Notes: generated by a model from the letters alone, not told the origin. Shown: positions 18,721 through 28,745, counted from the stretch's first letter. The stretch: DNA of 58,307 bases from Lacrimispora amygdalina (GCF_003432035.1 NZ_QOHO01000008.1:1-58307), one strand, 5' to 3'. Numbers and translations are program-made.

Positions 18721-20592
18721 CTAATTATGAAAGAAATCGTATACGCTTTTTGCAGAACGGGAATTCATGCCCTCAGTGGCTTCCAGCTCCTCTAAAGTGG
18801 CTTCTTTCACAGCTTCCAGCCCCTTAAACCGGCGCATCAAAGCCTTTCTCCGCCCTGGTCCGATATTGGGTATATCGTCCAGAATGGATTTTACCTGCCC
18901 CTTGCTTCTTAAACTTCTGTGATACTCAATGGCAAACCGGTGGGCTTCATCCTGAATTCTTGTGATCAGTTTAAACCCTTCCGAATGCCGGTCAATGGGA
19001 ATTTCCACATTGTTATAGTATAACCCCCTGGTCCGGTGATTGTCATCTTTTACCATTCCGCATACAGGAATGGCAAGCCCCAGCTGCTCCATAACCTCCA
19101 GAGCGATGTTCACCTGGCCTTTGCCTCCATCCATCATGATCAGATCGGGAAAACGGGTAAAGCTTCCAAGTTCTTCTTCTACACCCTTTTCCCTTAAGCT
19201 TTCCGCTTCCTGTAATCCATGGGAAAACCTTCTGGTCAGAACCTCATTCATGGAAGCGTAATCATTGGCACCCTTTACCCATTTTATCTTAAATTTCCTG
19301 TAATCATTCCGTTTAGGCCTTCCGTTTTCGTAAACGATCATGGACCCTACCGACTCAAAACCGCTTATATTGGAAATATCAAATGCTTCAATCCGTTTTA
19401 CATCAGAAAGTCCAAGCAGACTTCCCACCTCATTCATGGCTCCTACTGTACGAAGCTCCTCACGCTTGATCTTTTCCTTATCCTGGGAAAGCACCAGAGC
19501 CGCGTTCCGTTCCGCCAGCTCCACGAGACGTTCCTTCTGCCCCTTTTTCGGTATGATGAGTTTTACCTTCTGTCCCCGTTTGGCAGACAGCCACTCTCCG
19601 ATTACCTCTTCCTCCTCAAGCTGGGTCTGAACCCATATCTCTCTGGGAACAAAGGGGGTTCCTGAATAAAACTGCTTGACAAAGCTGGTTAAAATCTGGC
19701 CGTTGTCTTCCGCTGTCGCCACATTTACATGGAAATGCTCTCTTCCGATCAGCTTTCCTTCACGCACAAAAAAGACCTGGACCACAGCATCTTTTTCATC
19801 TTTTGCCATGGCGATGATATCCCGGTCTTCCATACCGCTGTCTGTGATCTTCTGTTTTTGGGCGATCTGCTTTACACTGGTTAATAAATCTCTGTATTCA
19901 ATGGCCTTTTCATAATCCATCTCATCGGATGCAGCCTGCATCTTTTCTTCCAGCATGGCAATGACCGGCGCATATTTTCCTCCAAGAAAATCAAGTACCT
20001 GACTGATGGACTTCCCATAATCTTCCTGACTGATATATCCCTGGCAGGGCGCCTGGCACTGCTTGATATGATAGTTTAAGCAGGGTCTTTCTTTCCCGAT
20101 ATCTCTTGGCAGATTCCGGCTGCAGGTTCTGATCTGATACAGCTTATGGATCAGCTCAATGGTATCTTTTACCGCTCCTGCACTGGTATAGGGGCCAAAA
20201 TATCTGCTTTTATCTTTTTTCATATCTCTGGAAAACAGGACCCGCGGAAATTCCTCGTACATCGTGACCTTAATGTAAGGATAGGTTTTATCATCCTTTA
20301 GCATGGTGTTATAACGGGGGCGGTGCTCCTTGATTAAATTGCATTCCAGCACAAGCGCTTCCAGTTCCGAGTCTGTTATAATGTATTCAAAACGAGCGAT
20401 TCTCGACACCATCTGTTCGATCTTTGCCGTTTTATTTCTGCTGCTTTGAAAATACTGCCTGACCCGGTTTTTTAAGCTGATGGCCTTTCCTACATAGATA
20501 ATTTCGTCCCGCCTGTCGTGCATGATATACACACCAGGCTGGGACGGCAGTTTTTTTAATTCTTCTTCTATATTAAATTCGATGTGGTCCAC
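18721..20592 (-). CDS. uvrC: Excinuclease ABC subunit C
   Basis: Makes both incisions in nucleotide excision repair. The 623-residue protein has the N-terminal GIY-YIG nuclease ([19 protein letters not shown], about residues 19-37), a Cys-rich loop ([15 protein letters not shown], about 172), a UVR motif ([21 protein letters not shown], about 210, in part), the C-terminal RNase H-like nuclease ([11 protein letters not shown], about 400; [12 protein letters not shown], about 490) and a terminal helix-hairpin-helix pair. Start is GTG at 20592 with GAGGTG upstream. Confidence 0.97.
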   Translation of the reverse strand: MDHIEFNIEEELKKLPSQPGVYIMHDRRDEIIYVGKAISLKNRVRQYFQSSRNKTAKIEQMVSRIARFEYIITDSELEALVLECNLIKEHRPRYNTMLKDDKTYPYIKVTMYEEFPRVLFSRDMKKDKSRYFGPYTSAGAVKDTIELIHKLYQIRTCSRNLPRDIGKERPCLNYHIKQCQAPCQGYISQEDYGKSISQVLDFLGGKYAPVIAMLEEKMQAASDEMDYEKAIEYRDLLTSVKQIAQKQKITDSGMEDRDIIAMAKDEKDAVVQVFFVREGKLIGREHFHVNVATAEDNGQILTSFVKQFYSGTPFVPREIWVQTQLEEEEVIGEWLSAKRGQKVKLIIPKKGQKERLVELAERNAALVLSQDKEKIKREELRTVGAMNEVGSLLGLSDVKRIEAFDISNISGFESVGSMIVYENGRPKRNDYRKFKIKWVKGANDYASMNEVLTRRFSHGLQEAESLREKGVEEELGSFTRFPDLIMMDGGKGQVNIALEVMEQLGLAIPVCGMVKDDNHRTRGLYYNNVEIPIDRHSEGFKLITRIQDEAHRFAIEYHRSLRSKGQVKSILDDIPNIGPGRRKALMRRFKGLEAVKEATLEELEATEGMNSRSAKSVYDFFHN

Positions 20593-20602
20593 CTGGTACG
20601 AA

Positions 20603-21124
20603 TCACCTCAATCTTGTTCCGTCGTATTTGATCTGCAGTTCCAGATAACGCTCCACTGCATAGTACTTTTCTTCCGGCTCGGAATCCGTCCTCCCGATCT
20701 CCATGATCTCACAGATGGCAAGCAGCTCTTCCGCCGTAAATTTGTCTTTACAGGTTTTTAAGACCTCCAGTTTCTCATGATACGTCTCCGCGTCAAGAAA
20801 TGCAAGCAGATTTTTATTGGGACCGTGGTGTTCTTCTTTATTTGCCTCTTTTTCCCATTGGCTGACCGGCTCTTCCTGCAAAACGGATTCCTTTAAATCC
20901 ACCCGTTCAAACCGGTACTTTTGAAGAACATCCGGATATTTCTCATGATCCACCTCACTGATAAACATGGAGAGAGGACGTACATAAACATCAAAGGTTC
21001 CGTACAGAGCCTGATATACCACCATCTTTTCTCTGGTTTCGGAATGAATCGCAACTGCTATCACCTGATACATCTTATCCTTAAAATGTTTGTAAAATTC
21101 TCCTGGTCTTGGTGTTCTCTCCAT
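20603..21124 (-). CDS. DUF1653 domain protein
   Basis: A 173-residue cytoplasmic protein. The N-terminal 65 residues are a DUF1653 domain: [21 protein letters not shown], then [21 protein letters not shown], a small beta fold of unknown role. The remaining part is charged and helical and not recognised. GTGAGGAAATCA before ATG 21124 fixes the start; a GTG four codons upstream overlaps the ribosome site. It lies 10 bases before uvrC and 15 bases after a secreted protein gene, probably one operon, but no functional link follows from that. Confidence 0.8.
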   Translation of the reverse strand: MERTPRPGEFYKHFKDKMYQVIAVAIHSETREKMVVYQALYGTFDVYVRPLSMFISEVDHEKYPDVLQKYRFERVDLKESVLQEEPVSQWEKEANKEEHHGPNKNLLAFLDAETYHEKLEVLKTCKDKFTAEELLAICEIMEIGRTDSEPEEKYYAVERYLELQIKYDGTRLR

Positions 21125-21139
21125 TGATTTCCTCACTTT

Positions 21140-22588
21140 TCATTCATTTCTGGAGCCGCCTGTCGTTACAATCACGACTGGGGGTTTATTCCTTTTTTCT
21201 TTTTTTTCTGAAGCTTCACCGGATTGTGTTTCCTGCCCGGTTGTCTCTTCTTTTGCAACCGCTCCTTCCAGACTCTTCTCAGCCTGGCTTTGGTCTTTGA
21301 CAGAAGCGGGCTCCGTCTTAGCGGCTGCAGTTTCTGTCTCTTCCTCTTCTGTGCCTCTTAGCTGGGCAATCCTGGCCGCTTCCTTTTCTGCCTCTTCCTC
21401 AGACAGCAGGGCATCCCAGGTATATCGGTTGGAAGCGCTCCAAAGAATCCACTCATCATAACCTGCATCGTAAACTGCCTGGATCTGGTCTCTTACTTCC
21501 TTCTTCCCATAAGAAATGTGGTGATCCAGATAAGATGCCGTAAAATCCTGAAGCCACGGACGGACAACTGCCTGTCTGGCCCCCTCTGGTTTTGTCTTTT
21601 CCAGATCAGTCCTTGAAAGCTTTAAGGCTGCCCGGATCGTGTCATAAGGCTGGGTGTCCGGATGGTCGATTCCAAAATTGCCGTCACCGTAGTGGGACGG
21701 ATAGATCATCGGGCAGATATAATCAAGATGGTTTGCCATATCACTGTAAACCTGTCCCACTGCCTGGGCATCCACATTACTGCCGATGATGGTTCCAAAC
21801 ACATCGGCTGATACCGGAATATTCCGGGCAGAAAGCTTCTCATAGGCATATTCAATGAATTCCGTTATAATATCTGTCTTGGAACGTCCCTGGGTATCCT
21901 TTTCGTCAAAAACCACCTGCTTCATGGAGCTGTCTGTAGCAAAGCGGATGTAATCAAACTGGACCTCGTCAAAGCCTGCCTCAGAGGCAGCTTCCCCTAC
22001 CTCCACCAGATAATCCCAGACTTCCGTCCGGTATGGATTGACCCAGGCAAGTCCCTTATTATCTCTGTGCAGGCTTCCATCCTTGTTCTTTAAACTCCAT
22101 TCCGGTTTCTGTTCCGCCAGATAGGGGTCTCTGAATGCAACCACCCGCGCAATGGTATAGATCCCTTTTGCCTTCAGCTGCGCCATCATGGCAGGCATAT
22201 CCTGAATATACTTTTTTTCCGCTCCGATTTCCTTCACAGTGGGGGCATCGTCCATTACAAACGTAATTCTGCCGTCATCATTTTTAACGTCAATTACCAC
22301 TGCATTGATCTCCGTACCCTCAATCTTATCAAGGATGTCCTGAAAGCCTGCCGATCCTGCCATATATCCGGAGATATAAATCCCCTTCACTTTCACCGGA
22401 GCTTTCTTCGGAAGCACCGACGCCTCCGCAGTTTCATCCTGCCTGTCCTCACTCACGCTTTCACTGGAACCCCCAGTCACCCCGTCACTGGATGGACCGG
22501 TCCCTGAAGTCTCTGGAATTCCTTTATATCTGCTGCATCCGGCTGCTACTAATGAGCATACAATTACTGCCAAAAGCCATCTTTTCAT
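21140..22588 (-). CDS. Lipoprotein with a DUF4015 (glycoside-hydrolase-like) domain
   Basis: A 482-residue exported lipoprotein. The N terminus has a signal with lipobox VAAGC (Cys about 18), followed by a Ser/Gly/Glu-rich linker to about residue 65. The main domain (about 68-390) is a TIM-barrel of the DUF4015 family: GIYISGYMAGS, VIDVKNDDGRITF, AGFDEVQFDYIRFATD (about 235), VSADVFGTIIG, ICPMIYPSHYG and VRPWLQDFTASY. The C-terminal 75 residues are a low-complexity Glu/Thr/Ala/Lys tail. Members are predicted to act on cell-wall or surface glycans, but an activity has not been deduced here. The ribosome site is weak. Confidence 0.85.
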   Translation of the reverse strand: MKRWLLAVIVCSLVAAGCSRYKGIPETSGTGPSSDGVTGGSSESVSEDRQDETAEASVLPKKAPVKVKGIYISGYMAGSAGFQDILDKIEGTEINAVVIDVKNDDGRITFVMDDAPTVKEIGAEKKYIQDMPAMMAQLKAKGIYTIARVVAFRDPYLAEQKPEWSLKNKDGSLHRDNKGLAWVNPYRTEVWDYLVEVGEAASEAGFDEVQFDYIRFATDSSMKQVVFDEKDTQGRSKTDIITEFIEYAYEKLSARNIPVSADVFGTIIGSNVDAQAVGQVYSDMANHLDYICPMIYPSHYGDGNFGIDHPDTQPYDTIRAALKLSRTDLEKTKPEGARQAVVRPWLQDFTASYLDHHISYGKKEVRDQIQAVYDAGYDEWILWSASNRYTWDALLSEEEAEKEAARIAQLRGTEEEETETAAAKTEPASVKDQSQAEKSLEGAVAKEETTGQETQSGEASEKKEKRNKPPVVIVTTGGSRNE

Positions 22589-22715
22589 CGTTTCACTTTC
22601 ACTTTCTTTATGGTTTTCAGTGTCTCATTGTAATAATTATTTAATATTTTACCACATTTTGTAAAATTTTCCAAATAAAAATTAATATTCCGGATGCAGC
22701 GGTATGCTGCGCGAT

Positions 22716-23486
22716 TTAATAACCAGTAATTTCGTAAACCGGATACTCCCGGTCAAAATGATATCCAAGCTTTTCGGCAAGTGCCACAGAGCCCGGATTA
22801 TGGGCATCCCAGCTGGGGTAAAGTCCTCTCTTTAAGCATTCCAGAATGAGCTTTGCGCCGCAGGAAAACGCCAGCCCCTGCCGCCTGTATTCTTTCTTTG
22901 TATCGATTTCAATTTCGATTCCGCCATGATAGACCGTATAGGAGGATGCGCCGGAAACTACCTCTTCACCCGAAAGAGCCACGACTCCGATTCCCCTTTT
23001 CCTGTAATCTTCATAGTCTGAAAACTGGGAGCATAAATCTCTGGACCAGTCCTGCTCCATCACCCGTCTGTAAAGCCCCTCGTCAATCATACGGAGGGAA
23101 AATGAAGGTGAAAGACTTTCCACCGCCCTGTTTAACAACTCTCTGTCAAAAACATCCGGCTCTTTTTTTATGGCGTAGCGGCTCCTTCTGCTGGCAGAAG
23201 ATTTCCAGACCTTCTCAATGGCTTCTGACCACGCCTCATCGTTTGGAACCATAATGATAAAATCCGATTGTCTTCCTGATGGCTTATTTGCAATTAATTC
23301 TGCGTCCGGCTTCCCTGATAAAAAGCAGAAATCTCCGATAACAAGCTGCGCGGAGCAGGGATCTTTCTCCCTGTCAGCAAAGGCCCTTCCCATGACATTT
23401 TGCAGACAGGACCAGATGAGAGTTTCCTCCCAGCCGGAAAACAACGGCTGCAAAATGGATTTATCCTCAATTTCAATTACTCCCAT
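22716..23486 (-). CDS. GNAT-family acetyltransferase
   Basis: A 256-residue protein whose C-terminal half is a GNAT domain: GVVALSGEEVVSGASSYTVY (about residues 160-179), the acetyl-CoA loop region KKEYRRQGLAFSCGAKLILE (about 200-219) and SWDAHNPGSVALAEKLGYHF near the end. The N-terminal half matches the pattern of the GNAT_acetyltran subfamily common in Firmicutes. The substrate is unknown. GGAGAG precedes the ATG. It is 15 bases downstream of tag in the same direction. Confidence 0.85.
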   Translation of the reverse strand: MGVIEIEDKSILQPLFSGWEETLIWSCLQNVMGRAFADREKDPCSAQLVIGDFCFLSGKPDAELIANKPSGRQSDFIIMVPNDEAWSEAIEKVWKSSASRRSRYAIKKEPDVFDRELLNRAVESLSPSFSLRMIDEGLYRRVMEQDWSRDLCSQFSDYEDYRKRGIGVVALSGEEVVSGASSYTVYHGGIEIEIDTKKEYRRQGLAFSCGAKLILECLKRGLYPSWDAHNPGSVALAEKLGYHFDREYPVYEITGY

Positions 23487-23501
23487 ATTCTCTCCTGTTC
23501 C

Positions 23502-24059
23502 TTATGGATGCTGTCTGCAGATACACGCCAGCTCGTGGTCATTGACAACTCCCACCGCCTGAAGATAGGAATAAATGGTTACAGATCCCACAAATGACAT
23601 CCCTCTTTTTTTCAAATCTTTCGATATCCGGTCAGACAGGTCTGTTTTTACTGAAAAATTATCATCCTGGTTCACAATGATCTTCCCGTCTGTAAATCCC
23701 CATAAATAGTTTGAAAATGATCCGAATTCCTTTTGTATCTCCATAAATATGCGGGTGTTTTTCACCGCAGCCTCGACTTTTCTTCTGTTTCTGATTATGC
23801 CGGGGTTCTCCATCAGCTCATTTAACTTTTCTTCCTTATATGAGGAAACCTTTTCCGGATTAAATCCGTCAAAGGCCTCCCGGAACGCTTCCCGCTTTTT
23901 TAACACGGTAATCCAGGAAAGCCCTGCCTGAAAGGTTTCTAACAGAAACATCTCATACAGCTTCTGGTCGTCGTAAACAGGGACTCCCCATTCCTCATCA
24001 TGATATTTCACGTAAATGGGTGATGATTCATCCACCCAAAAGCAGCGTTTCATCTCCAT
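23502..24059 (-). CDS. tag: DNA-3-methyladenine glycosylase I
   Basis: Removes 3-methyladenine from alkylated DNA. The 185-residue protein begins MEMKRCFWVDES; the zinc ligands of the Tag family are visible as Cys about 6, His about 21 in YHDEEWGVP, and the C-terminal pair in NDHELACICR. The catalytic region ETFQAGLSWITVLKKRE (about 40-56) is present. Start ATG 24059 overlaps the map stop as TAATG with GGAGGTG upstream, so translation is coupled to map; a longer reading of 18 codons lacks support. Confidence 0.93.
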   Translation of the reverse strand: MEMKRCFWVDESSPIYVKYHDEEWGVPVYDDQKLYEMFLLETFQAGLSWITVLKKREAFREAFDGFNPEKVSSYKEEKLNELMENPGIIRNRRKVEAAVKNTRIFMEIQKEFGSFSNYLWGFTDGKIIVNQDDNFSVKTDLSDRISKDLKKRGMSFVGSVTIYSYLQAVGVVNDHELACICRQHP

Positions 24060-24931
24060 TATCTGGCAAGCACCTCCGGTCCATCCTCTGTAATTAATAC
24101 GGTATACTCCCATTGTGCCGACAGGCTTCCATCTTTTGTATAGATCGTCCAGCCATCGGTATCGTCCTGCACCACATCGGCCTTTCCTGCGTTAACCATG
24201 GGCTCAATGGTAAAAATCATTCCCGGAACCAGAAGCATATCCGTTCCTCTTGTTCCGATGTGGCTGACCCACGGCTCCTCATGAAAGTCCAGTCCCACTC
24301 CATGACCGCCGATTTCTCTCACAACTGTAAACCCATTGGCATAGATGTATTCGGAGATCACGGCTCCGATATCTCCCAAATGCCCCCACGCTCTGGCTTC
24401 CTTTAATGCCAGATCCACGCTTTCCTTTGTAACGCGGACCAGCTTTTCGGCTTCTGCAGATACGTTTCCCATACAGTACATTCTGGAGGCATCTGCATAA
24501 TAGCCGTCCACTATGGTGGTCACATCCACGTTAATGATGTCCCCTTCTTTTAAAATCCGTTTCGGATCGGGAATCCCATGGCAGACCACCTCATTAATGG
24601 AGGTGCAGACGCTCTTGGGATATCCCTCAAAGTTAAGGGGTGCCGGAATTCCGCCCAGACGAATGGTAGTTTCGTGAACCAGGGTATTTAAATCCTCCGT
24701 ACTGATTCCCGGACGGATCTTCTCTCCCACCAGGTCAAGAATCTGATTATTAACAACGCCTGCGCGGCGTATTCCTTCAATCTGGGCCGGTGTCTTAATC
24801 ATGGAATGATCCGGCACCTCGTCTCCCATAATTTCATAGTTCTCAAGCTTTCTGTCAAACTCTAAATGACAGGTTTTATATTTCTTTCCGCTGCCGCACC
24901 AGCACGGGTCGTTTCTTCCTATTTTAAACAT
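24059..24931 (-). CDS. map: Methionine aminopeptidase type I with SEC-C zinc motif
   Basis: Removes the N-terminal Met of new proteins. The first 25 residues form a SEC-C motif (NDPCWCGSGKKYKTCH), a small zinc site that may dock the enzyme on ribosome or translocation partners; this fusion is known in clostridia. The catalytic domain (about 42-290) has all five metal ligands: NVDVTTIVDGYYADAS (two Asp), GHGVGLDFHEEPW (His), FTIEPMVN (Glu) and AQWEYTVLIT (Glu). GGAGGAG precedes the ATG. It diverges from the DUF1846 gene, with a palindrome in the shared promoter region. Confidence 0.95.
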   Translation of the reverse strand: MFKIGRNDPCWCGSGKKYKTCHLEFDRKLENYEIMGDEVPDHSMIKTPAQIEGIRRAGVVNNQILDLVGEKIRPGISTEDLNTLVHETTIRLGGIPAPLNFEGYPKSVCTSINEVVCHGIPDPKRILKEGDIINVDVTTIVDGYYADASRMYCMGNVSAEAEKLVRVTKESVDLALKEARAWGHLGDIGAVISEYIYANGFTVVREIGGHGVGLDFHEEPWVSHIGTRGTDMLLVPGMIFTIEPMVNAGKADVVQDDTDGWTIYTKDGSLSAQWEYTVLITEDGPEVLAR

Positions 24932-24960
24932 ATTTCTCCTCCTTCTTACTACAACGTTTT

Positions 24961-24979
24961 AACACGTTTAGAGCGTGTT
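24961..24979. promoter_or_regulatory. Inverted repeat shared with the carD promoter
   Basis: AACACG-TTTAGAG-CGTGTT lies 30-48 bases upstream of map. A near copy, AACAC-TTTTAGAG-GTGTT, lies upstream of carD at 28812-28829. Placement at a likely -35 region in both cases suggests an operator for an unidentified repressor. Confidence 0.4.
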
Positions 24980-25017
24980 GTAAAGAGTTTCTGCCAAATA
25001 AGGACAGATAAAAGCCA

Positions 25018-25046
25018 TGGCATTTTTAAGGCTTCTATGTTACAAT
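25018..25046 (+). promoter_or_regulatory. Candidate promoter of the DUF1846 gene
   Basis: TGGCAT (25018-25023) and TACAAT (25041-25046) are 17 bases apart, about 40 bases before the chosen start with its CGGAGGG ribosome site. Confidence 0.45.
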
Positions 25047-25085
25047 CTTAAGTATTGTGAAAATGAACAAGTTACGGAGGGACAA

Positions 25086-26564
25086 ATGAAACCAGGATTT
25101 GATAACAACAAATATTTAACCATGCAGTCAGAACACATCAAGGAGAGGATCGGCCAGTTCGGGGACAAGCTCTATCTGGAATTCGGGGGAAAACTGTTTG
25201 ACGACTACCACGCTTCCAGAGTGCTTCCAGGGTTTGAACCGGACAGCAAGCTTCGTATGCTGATGCAGCTTTCTGATCAGGCAGAGATCGTGATTGCCAT
25301 CAGCGCCGCTGACATTGAAAAGAACAAGATCCGCCACGATCTTGGCATTACCTATGATGTGGATGTATTCCGCCTCATTCAGTCTTTTACCGACAAGGGG
25401 CTGTATGTGGGAAGTGTTGTTATCACTCAGTACTCCGGTCAGAAGGCAGCAGATGTATTTAAAGGGAAGCTGGAATCAATGGGGATTAAGGTATACCGCC
25501 ATTATATCATTGACGGTTATCCTTCCAACATTTCGTTTATCGTCAGTGATGAAGGTTATGGAAGAAATGACTACATTGAAACCTCCAAACCTCTGGTGAT
25601 CATCACCGCCCCGGGACCTGGCAGCGGAAAGATGGCAACCTGCTTATCCCAGCTCTATCACGAGAACAAGCGGGGAGTAAAAGCCGGTTATGCCAAGTTT
25701 GAGACCTTCCCCATCTGGAATATTCCGTTAAAGCATCCGGTGAATCTGGCTTATGAAGCTGCCACTGCTGATTTAAATGATGTGAATATGATCGACCCCT
25801 TCCATTTGGAAGCTTATGGGTTAACTACAGTAAATTATAACCGGGATGTGGAAATTTTCCCGGTATTAAGCGCAATATTTGAGGGAATCTATGGAGAATG
25901 CCCGTACAAATCACCTACTGATATGGGCGTGAATATGGCCGGACACTGTATTGTGGATGATGAGATCTGCAGGGAGGCCTCCCGTCAGGAAATCATCAGA
26001 CGGTATTATCAGGCGTTGTCCCGGCTGGCTAAGGATATGGGCTCCAAAGATGAGGTCTATAAAATCGAGCTGGTGATGAAGCAGGCTAAAATCAACACGG
26101 AGATGAGAAAAACCGTAGTCGCTGCAAATGAGCTTGCGCAGAAAAACGGCTCTCCTGCAGCTGCACTTTCGCTGGGTGACGATACCGTTGTGACAGGCAA
26201 AACCACGAATTTACTGGGAGCCTCGGCTGCTCTTTTGCTGAATGCAGTGAAGGTTCTGGGAAATATCCCTCACGATGTCCATCTGATTTCTCCCTCAGCC
26301 ATTGAACCGATTCAGAAATTAAAGGTTAACTATCTGGGAAGCAAAAACCCCAGGCTTCATACCGACGAAGTGCTGATCGCCCTGTCTGCTTCTGCAGCCA
26401 CAGATGTGAATGCACAGATTGCGTTAGAGCAGCTTCCCAGGTTAAAAGGGACTGATGCCCACACGTCTGTCCTTCTTTCTGATGTAGATGTGAAAACCTT
26501 TAAAAGACTGGGAATCCACCTTACCTGCGAGCCAATCTATGAGCAGAAGAAAATTTACCATTAA
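25086..26564 (+). CDS. DUF1846 family protein
   Basis: A 492-residue cytoplasmic protein of the DUF1846 family, found widely in Firmicutes. It starts MKPGFDNNKYLTMQSEHIKER, and ITAPGPGSGKMATCLSQLYHEN (about residues 175-196) is a glycine-rich nucleotide-binding-like loop that is conserved in the family. The C-terminal half (SPAAALSLGDDTVVTGKTTNLLGASAA, in part) is also characteristic. CGGAGGG 5 bases before ATG 25086 shows the true start; an in-frame ATG 23 codons upstream lies inside the promoter. The biochemical role of the family is unclear to me. It stands alone, divergent from map. Confidence 0.88.
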   Translation: MKPGFDNNKYLTMQSEHIKERIGQFGDKLYLEFGGKLFDDYHASRVLPGFEPDSKLRMLMQLSDQAEIVIAISAADIEKNKIRHDLGITYDVDVFRLIQSFTDKGLYVGSVVITQYSGQKAADVFKGKLESMGIKVYRHYIIDGYPSNISFIVSDEGYGRNDYIETSKPLVIITAPGPGSGKMATCLSQLYHENKRGVKAGYAKFETFPIWNIPLKHPVNLAYEAATADLNDVNMIDPFHLEAYGLTTVNYNRDVEIFPVLSAIFEGIYGECPYKSPTDMGVNMAGHCIVDDEICREASRQEIIRRYYQALSRLAKDMGSKDEVYKIELVMKQAKINTEMRKTVVAANELAQKNGSPAAALSLGDDTVVTGKTTNLLGASAALLLNAVKVLGNIPHDVHLISPSAIEPIQKLKVNYLGSKNPRLHTDEVLIALSASAATDVNAQIALEQLPRLKGTDAHTSVLLSDVDVKTFKRLGIHLTCEPIYEQKKIYH

Positions 26565-26626
26565 TATACATAGGGTTGTTTATTGATAAAAACAATCACT
26601 GCTGCTACACAGATAGAAAAACACGA

Positions 26627-26656
26627 TTGGAAGTTCTGTATGCCCTATGTTAAGAT
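26627..26656 (+). promoter_or_regulatory. Candidate promoter of the C-GCAxxG-C-C gene
   Basis: TTGGAA (26627-26632) and TAAGAT (26651-26656) are 18 bases apart, 35 bases before the ATG at 26691. Confidence 0.4.
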
Positions 26657-26690
26657 TAATATAACAAATTTTACAAAGGGGCGTTTAATC

Positions 26691-27170
26691 ATGGAAATGA
26701 AAAAAGAAGTCAGTGTACAGAAAATCAAAAAAGAGGCAGAGGAATTATTCCGCGGTGGATTCTTTTGTTCGGAAGCCGTCGTTTCTTCCATCCGGGACAA
26801 CTTTGAACTTGATGTTCCAGATACGGTAATTGCCATGGCCTCCGGATTTCCCGTTGGAATCGGACGCTCCAAGTGCGTATGCGGTGCAGTGACCGGCGGC
26901 GTTATGTGTCTTGGACTTTTCTTTGGACGTACCAAACAGGGGGATCCAAAGGTGGAAAAGAACCTATTATTGGCCAATGAGCTTCACGACTATTTTAAAG
27001 CAGCCAATGGAAAGAATTCGCTTTGCTGCCGCGTCCTTACAAAAGAGTTCGATATGGCCAGAGGAGAACACAAGGAGCAGTGCATTGCGTTTACCGGAAT
27101 GGTTGCAGAAAAGGTAGCGCAGATTATCATACGGGAATTTGATCTTGTAAATGTGGATGTGCTTGTATAG
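26691..27170 (+). CDS. C-GCAxxG-C-C family (putative redox) protein
   Basis: A 159-residue protein of the C_GCAxxG_C_C family. The conserved cysteines are visible: FFCSEAVV (about residue 26), KCVCGAVTGGVMCLG (about 62-76), LCCRV (about 112) and EQCIAF (about 132). Family members are predicted redox or metal-cofactor proteins and often sit by transporters or oxidoreductases; no reaction is established. AAAGGGG precedes ATG 26691; an ATG 36 codons upstream falls inside the promoter. It is followed 12 bases later by a TDT transporter gene, so the two are probably co-transcribed. Confidence 0.85.
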   Translation: MEMKKEVSVQKIKKEAEELFRGGFFCSEAVVSSIRDNFELDVPDTVIAMASGFPVGIGRSKCVCGAVTGGVMCLGLFFGRTKQGDPKVEKNLLLANELHDYFKAANGKNSLCCRVLTKEFDMARGEHKEQCIAFTGMVAEKVAQIIIREFDLVNVDVLV

Positions 27171-27182
27171 CGAGGTGATCAT

Positions 27183-28130
27183 ATGAGGTCCTTAATAAAA
27201 CGTGTACCAATACCGATGTCCGGCGTTATGCTTGGGTGTGCTGCCCTTGGAAATTTACTTCAGAGTTATTCCGAAGGCATTCGTTATCTGTTTGGAGTCA
27301 TATCCTTTTTGATTTTTACGCTGCTTCTATTTAAAGCAGTCTTGTATCCTAATGCGGTTAAGGAAGATTTGAAAAATCCAGTCATGATGAGTGTGTCAGC
27401 CACATTTCCTATGGGTACTATGTTGTTGTCTGTCTACATAAAACCATTTTTCAGTACGGTGGCTGTTATCATCTGGTTTTTAGCGGTCGCACTTCATCTT
27501 TTGCTGATTCTCTTTTTTACTTATCGGTTCATGAAAAAAGTGGATATGAAGAACGTATATGCAAGTTATTTTATTGTGTATGTAGGCATAGCCGCTGCAG
27601 GAGTCACAGCTCCGGCTTACCATATGATACTTATAGGAACAGCCGCCTTCTGGTTTGGGTTCATTAGTTTCATTGCTTTACTTGCACTGGTTGGATACCG
27701 CCATATAAAATATTCTGAAATACCAGAACCGGCACAGGCACTGTTTTGTATTTTCACAGCTCCTGGAAGCCTCTGTCTGACAGCCTATCTGCAATCGGTG
27801 GAGCAGAAAAGCCTGGTTCTTGTGACAGGGCTGGCTGTAATATCCTTAGTATTGTATGTAATGGTACTGGCTGGACTAATTCCTCTTTTAAAATTGCCAT
27901 TTTACCCAAGTTATTCTGCCTTTACGTTTCCATTTGTCATTAGCGCCATTGCATCGAAACAGACTGCTGGCTTTCTTATGAAAAATGGAATCCAGGCCTT
28001 ATACCTGCAGCCAGTTATATGGGTCCAGACAATCCTTGCTGTGCTGCTTGTCTGTTACACTCTTTTGCGATACTGTATGTTTTTATTACAGGTTAAGGTT
28101 TCACCTGTGAAAGCGCAAGCAGCTAATTAA
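27183..28130 (+). CDS. TDT-family transporter (tellurite-resistance/dicarboxylate type)
   Basis: A 315-residue integral membrane protein with about ten spans, of the TDT (TehA-like) family. The first span carries the family pattern VPIPMSGVMLGCAALGN (residues about 7-23), with a matching SVSATFPMGTMLL (about 72) and AGVTAPAYHMILIG (about 140). Members move C4-dicarboxylates, malate, sulfite or anions, and the substrate here is unknown. GCGAGGTG precedes the ATG. It is the second gene after the Cys-rich protein, ended by the strong terminator at 28190. Confidence 0.85.
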   Translation: MRSLIKRVPIPMSGVMLGCAALGNLLQSYSEGIRYLFGVISFLIFTLLLFKAVLYPNAVKEDLKNPVMMSVSATFPMGTMLLSVYIKPFFSTVAVIIWFLAVALHLLLILFFTYRFMKKVDMKNVYASYFIVYVGIAAAGVTAPAYHMILIGTAAFWFGFISFIALLALVGYRHIKYSEIPEPAQALFCIFTAPGSLCLTAYLQSVEQKSLVLVTGLAVISLVLYVMVLAGLIPLLKLPFYPSYSAFTFPFVISAIASKQTAGFLMKNGIQALYLQPVIWVQTILAVLLVCYTLLRYCMFLLQVKVSPVKAQAAN

Positions 28131-28189
28131 TATAAGTTCAGCCAACAATAAATAATAAACAATCATACAAAGAAACTTAGAAATAAACG

Positions 28190-28226
28190 AAGGACGTCCC
28201 CCCAGTCACAGCGGGAGGACGTCCTT
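28190..28226. terminator. Bidirectional terminator
   Basis: AAGGACGTCCCCCC and CGGGAGGACGTCCTT form a very stable hairpin (28190-28226) followed by TTTT on the plus strand. It separates the convergent transporter and carD genes. Confidence 0.85.
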
Positions 28227-28745
28227 TTAATTTGCATCATCTGAAAAGACACGGCTCATCACCATATCCTTGATTCCATCTTTATCCACTTCCAATGCTG
28301 CTGCCAGCTCACCATACAATAAATCCTCTGCCTTAGTAAAATAGAAATCATCCTTTGCAGTATTCTTTTTTCCCTCTGCAAGTCTCTTTCTCTTTTTCAA
28401 ATACAGTGTCTTTACAATCTGCATCCATCCGGTACATTCACATTTCAGCATGATCTCTTTAAAAATCCCGTCCCGCTCTCTTTCATCCATTACCCAGATG
28501 ACATCAATGCTGGGGATCTGATCAATGAGATCCATTGCTTCCTCCCTGGTTGCAGCGGCTCTGATGGTTGTTTTCCGGTTATCCACAGGCGTGTAGACGG
28601 CACTCTGGTGCTCCTCATATAGAGGCTTTAAGGTATAATAGGTCCTCTCCTCATCCGCCTCATACATGCGCAGATTCCCGATTTCCTTTACCTCACAGAT
28701 CCCATGGCTGCCGAATACTACTAAATCATTTACCTGAAACATCAT
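28227..28745 (-). CDS. CarD-family transcriptional regulator
   Basis: A 172-residue CarD/CdnL-like protein. These bind the RNA polymerase beta subunit and stabilise open promoter complexes. The N-terminal Tudor-like domain is FQVNDLVVFGSHGICEVKEIG (residues 3-23, in part), followed by TYYTLKPLYEEHQSAVYTPVDN typical of the family; the C-terminal helical domain (about 95-172) would contact DNA near the -10 edge. AGGAGG precedes two tandem ATG codons. The gene stands alone, and its upstream region carries a palindrome also seen before map. Confidence 0.88.
   Translation of the reverse strand: MMFQVNDLVVFGSHGICEVKEIGNLRMYEADEERTYYTLKPLYEEHQSAVYTPVDNRKTTIRAAATREEAMDLIDQIPSIDVIWVMDERERDGIFKEIMLKCECTGWMQIVKTLYLKKRKRLAEGKKNTAKDDFYFTKAEDLLYGELAAALEVDKDGIKDMVMSRVFSDDAN

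Noticed and set aside
24961-24979. LexA (SOS) box before map
   Set aside because: The Gram-positive box needs GAAC and GTTC half-sites four bases apart, which this repeat lacks.
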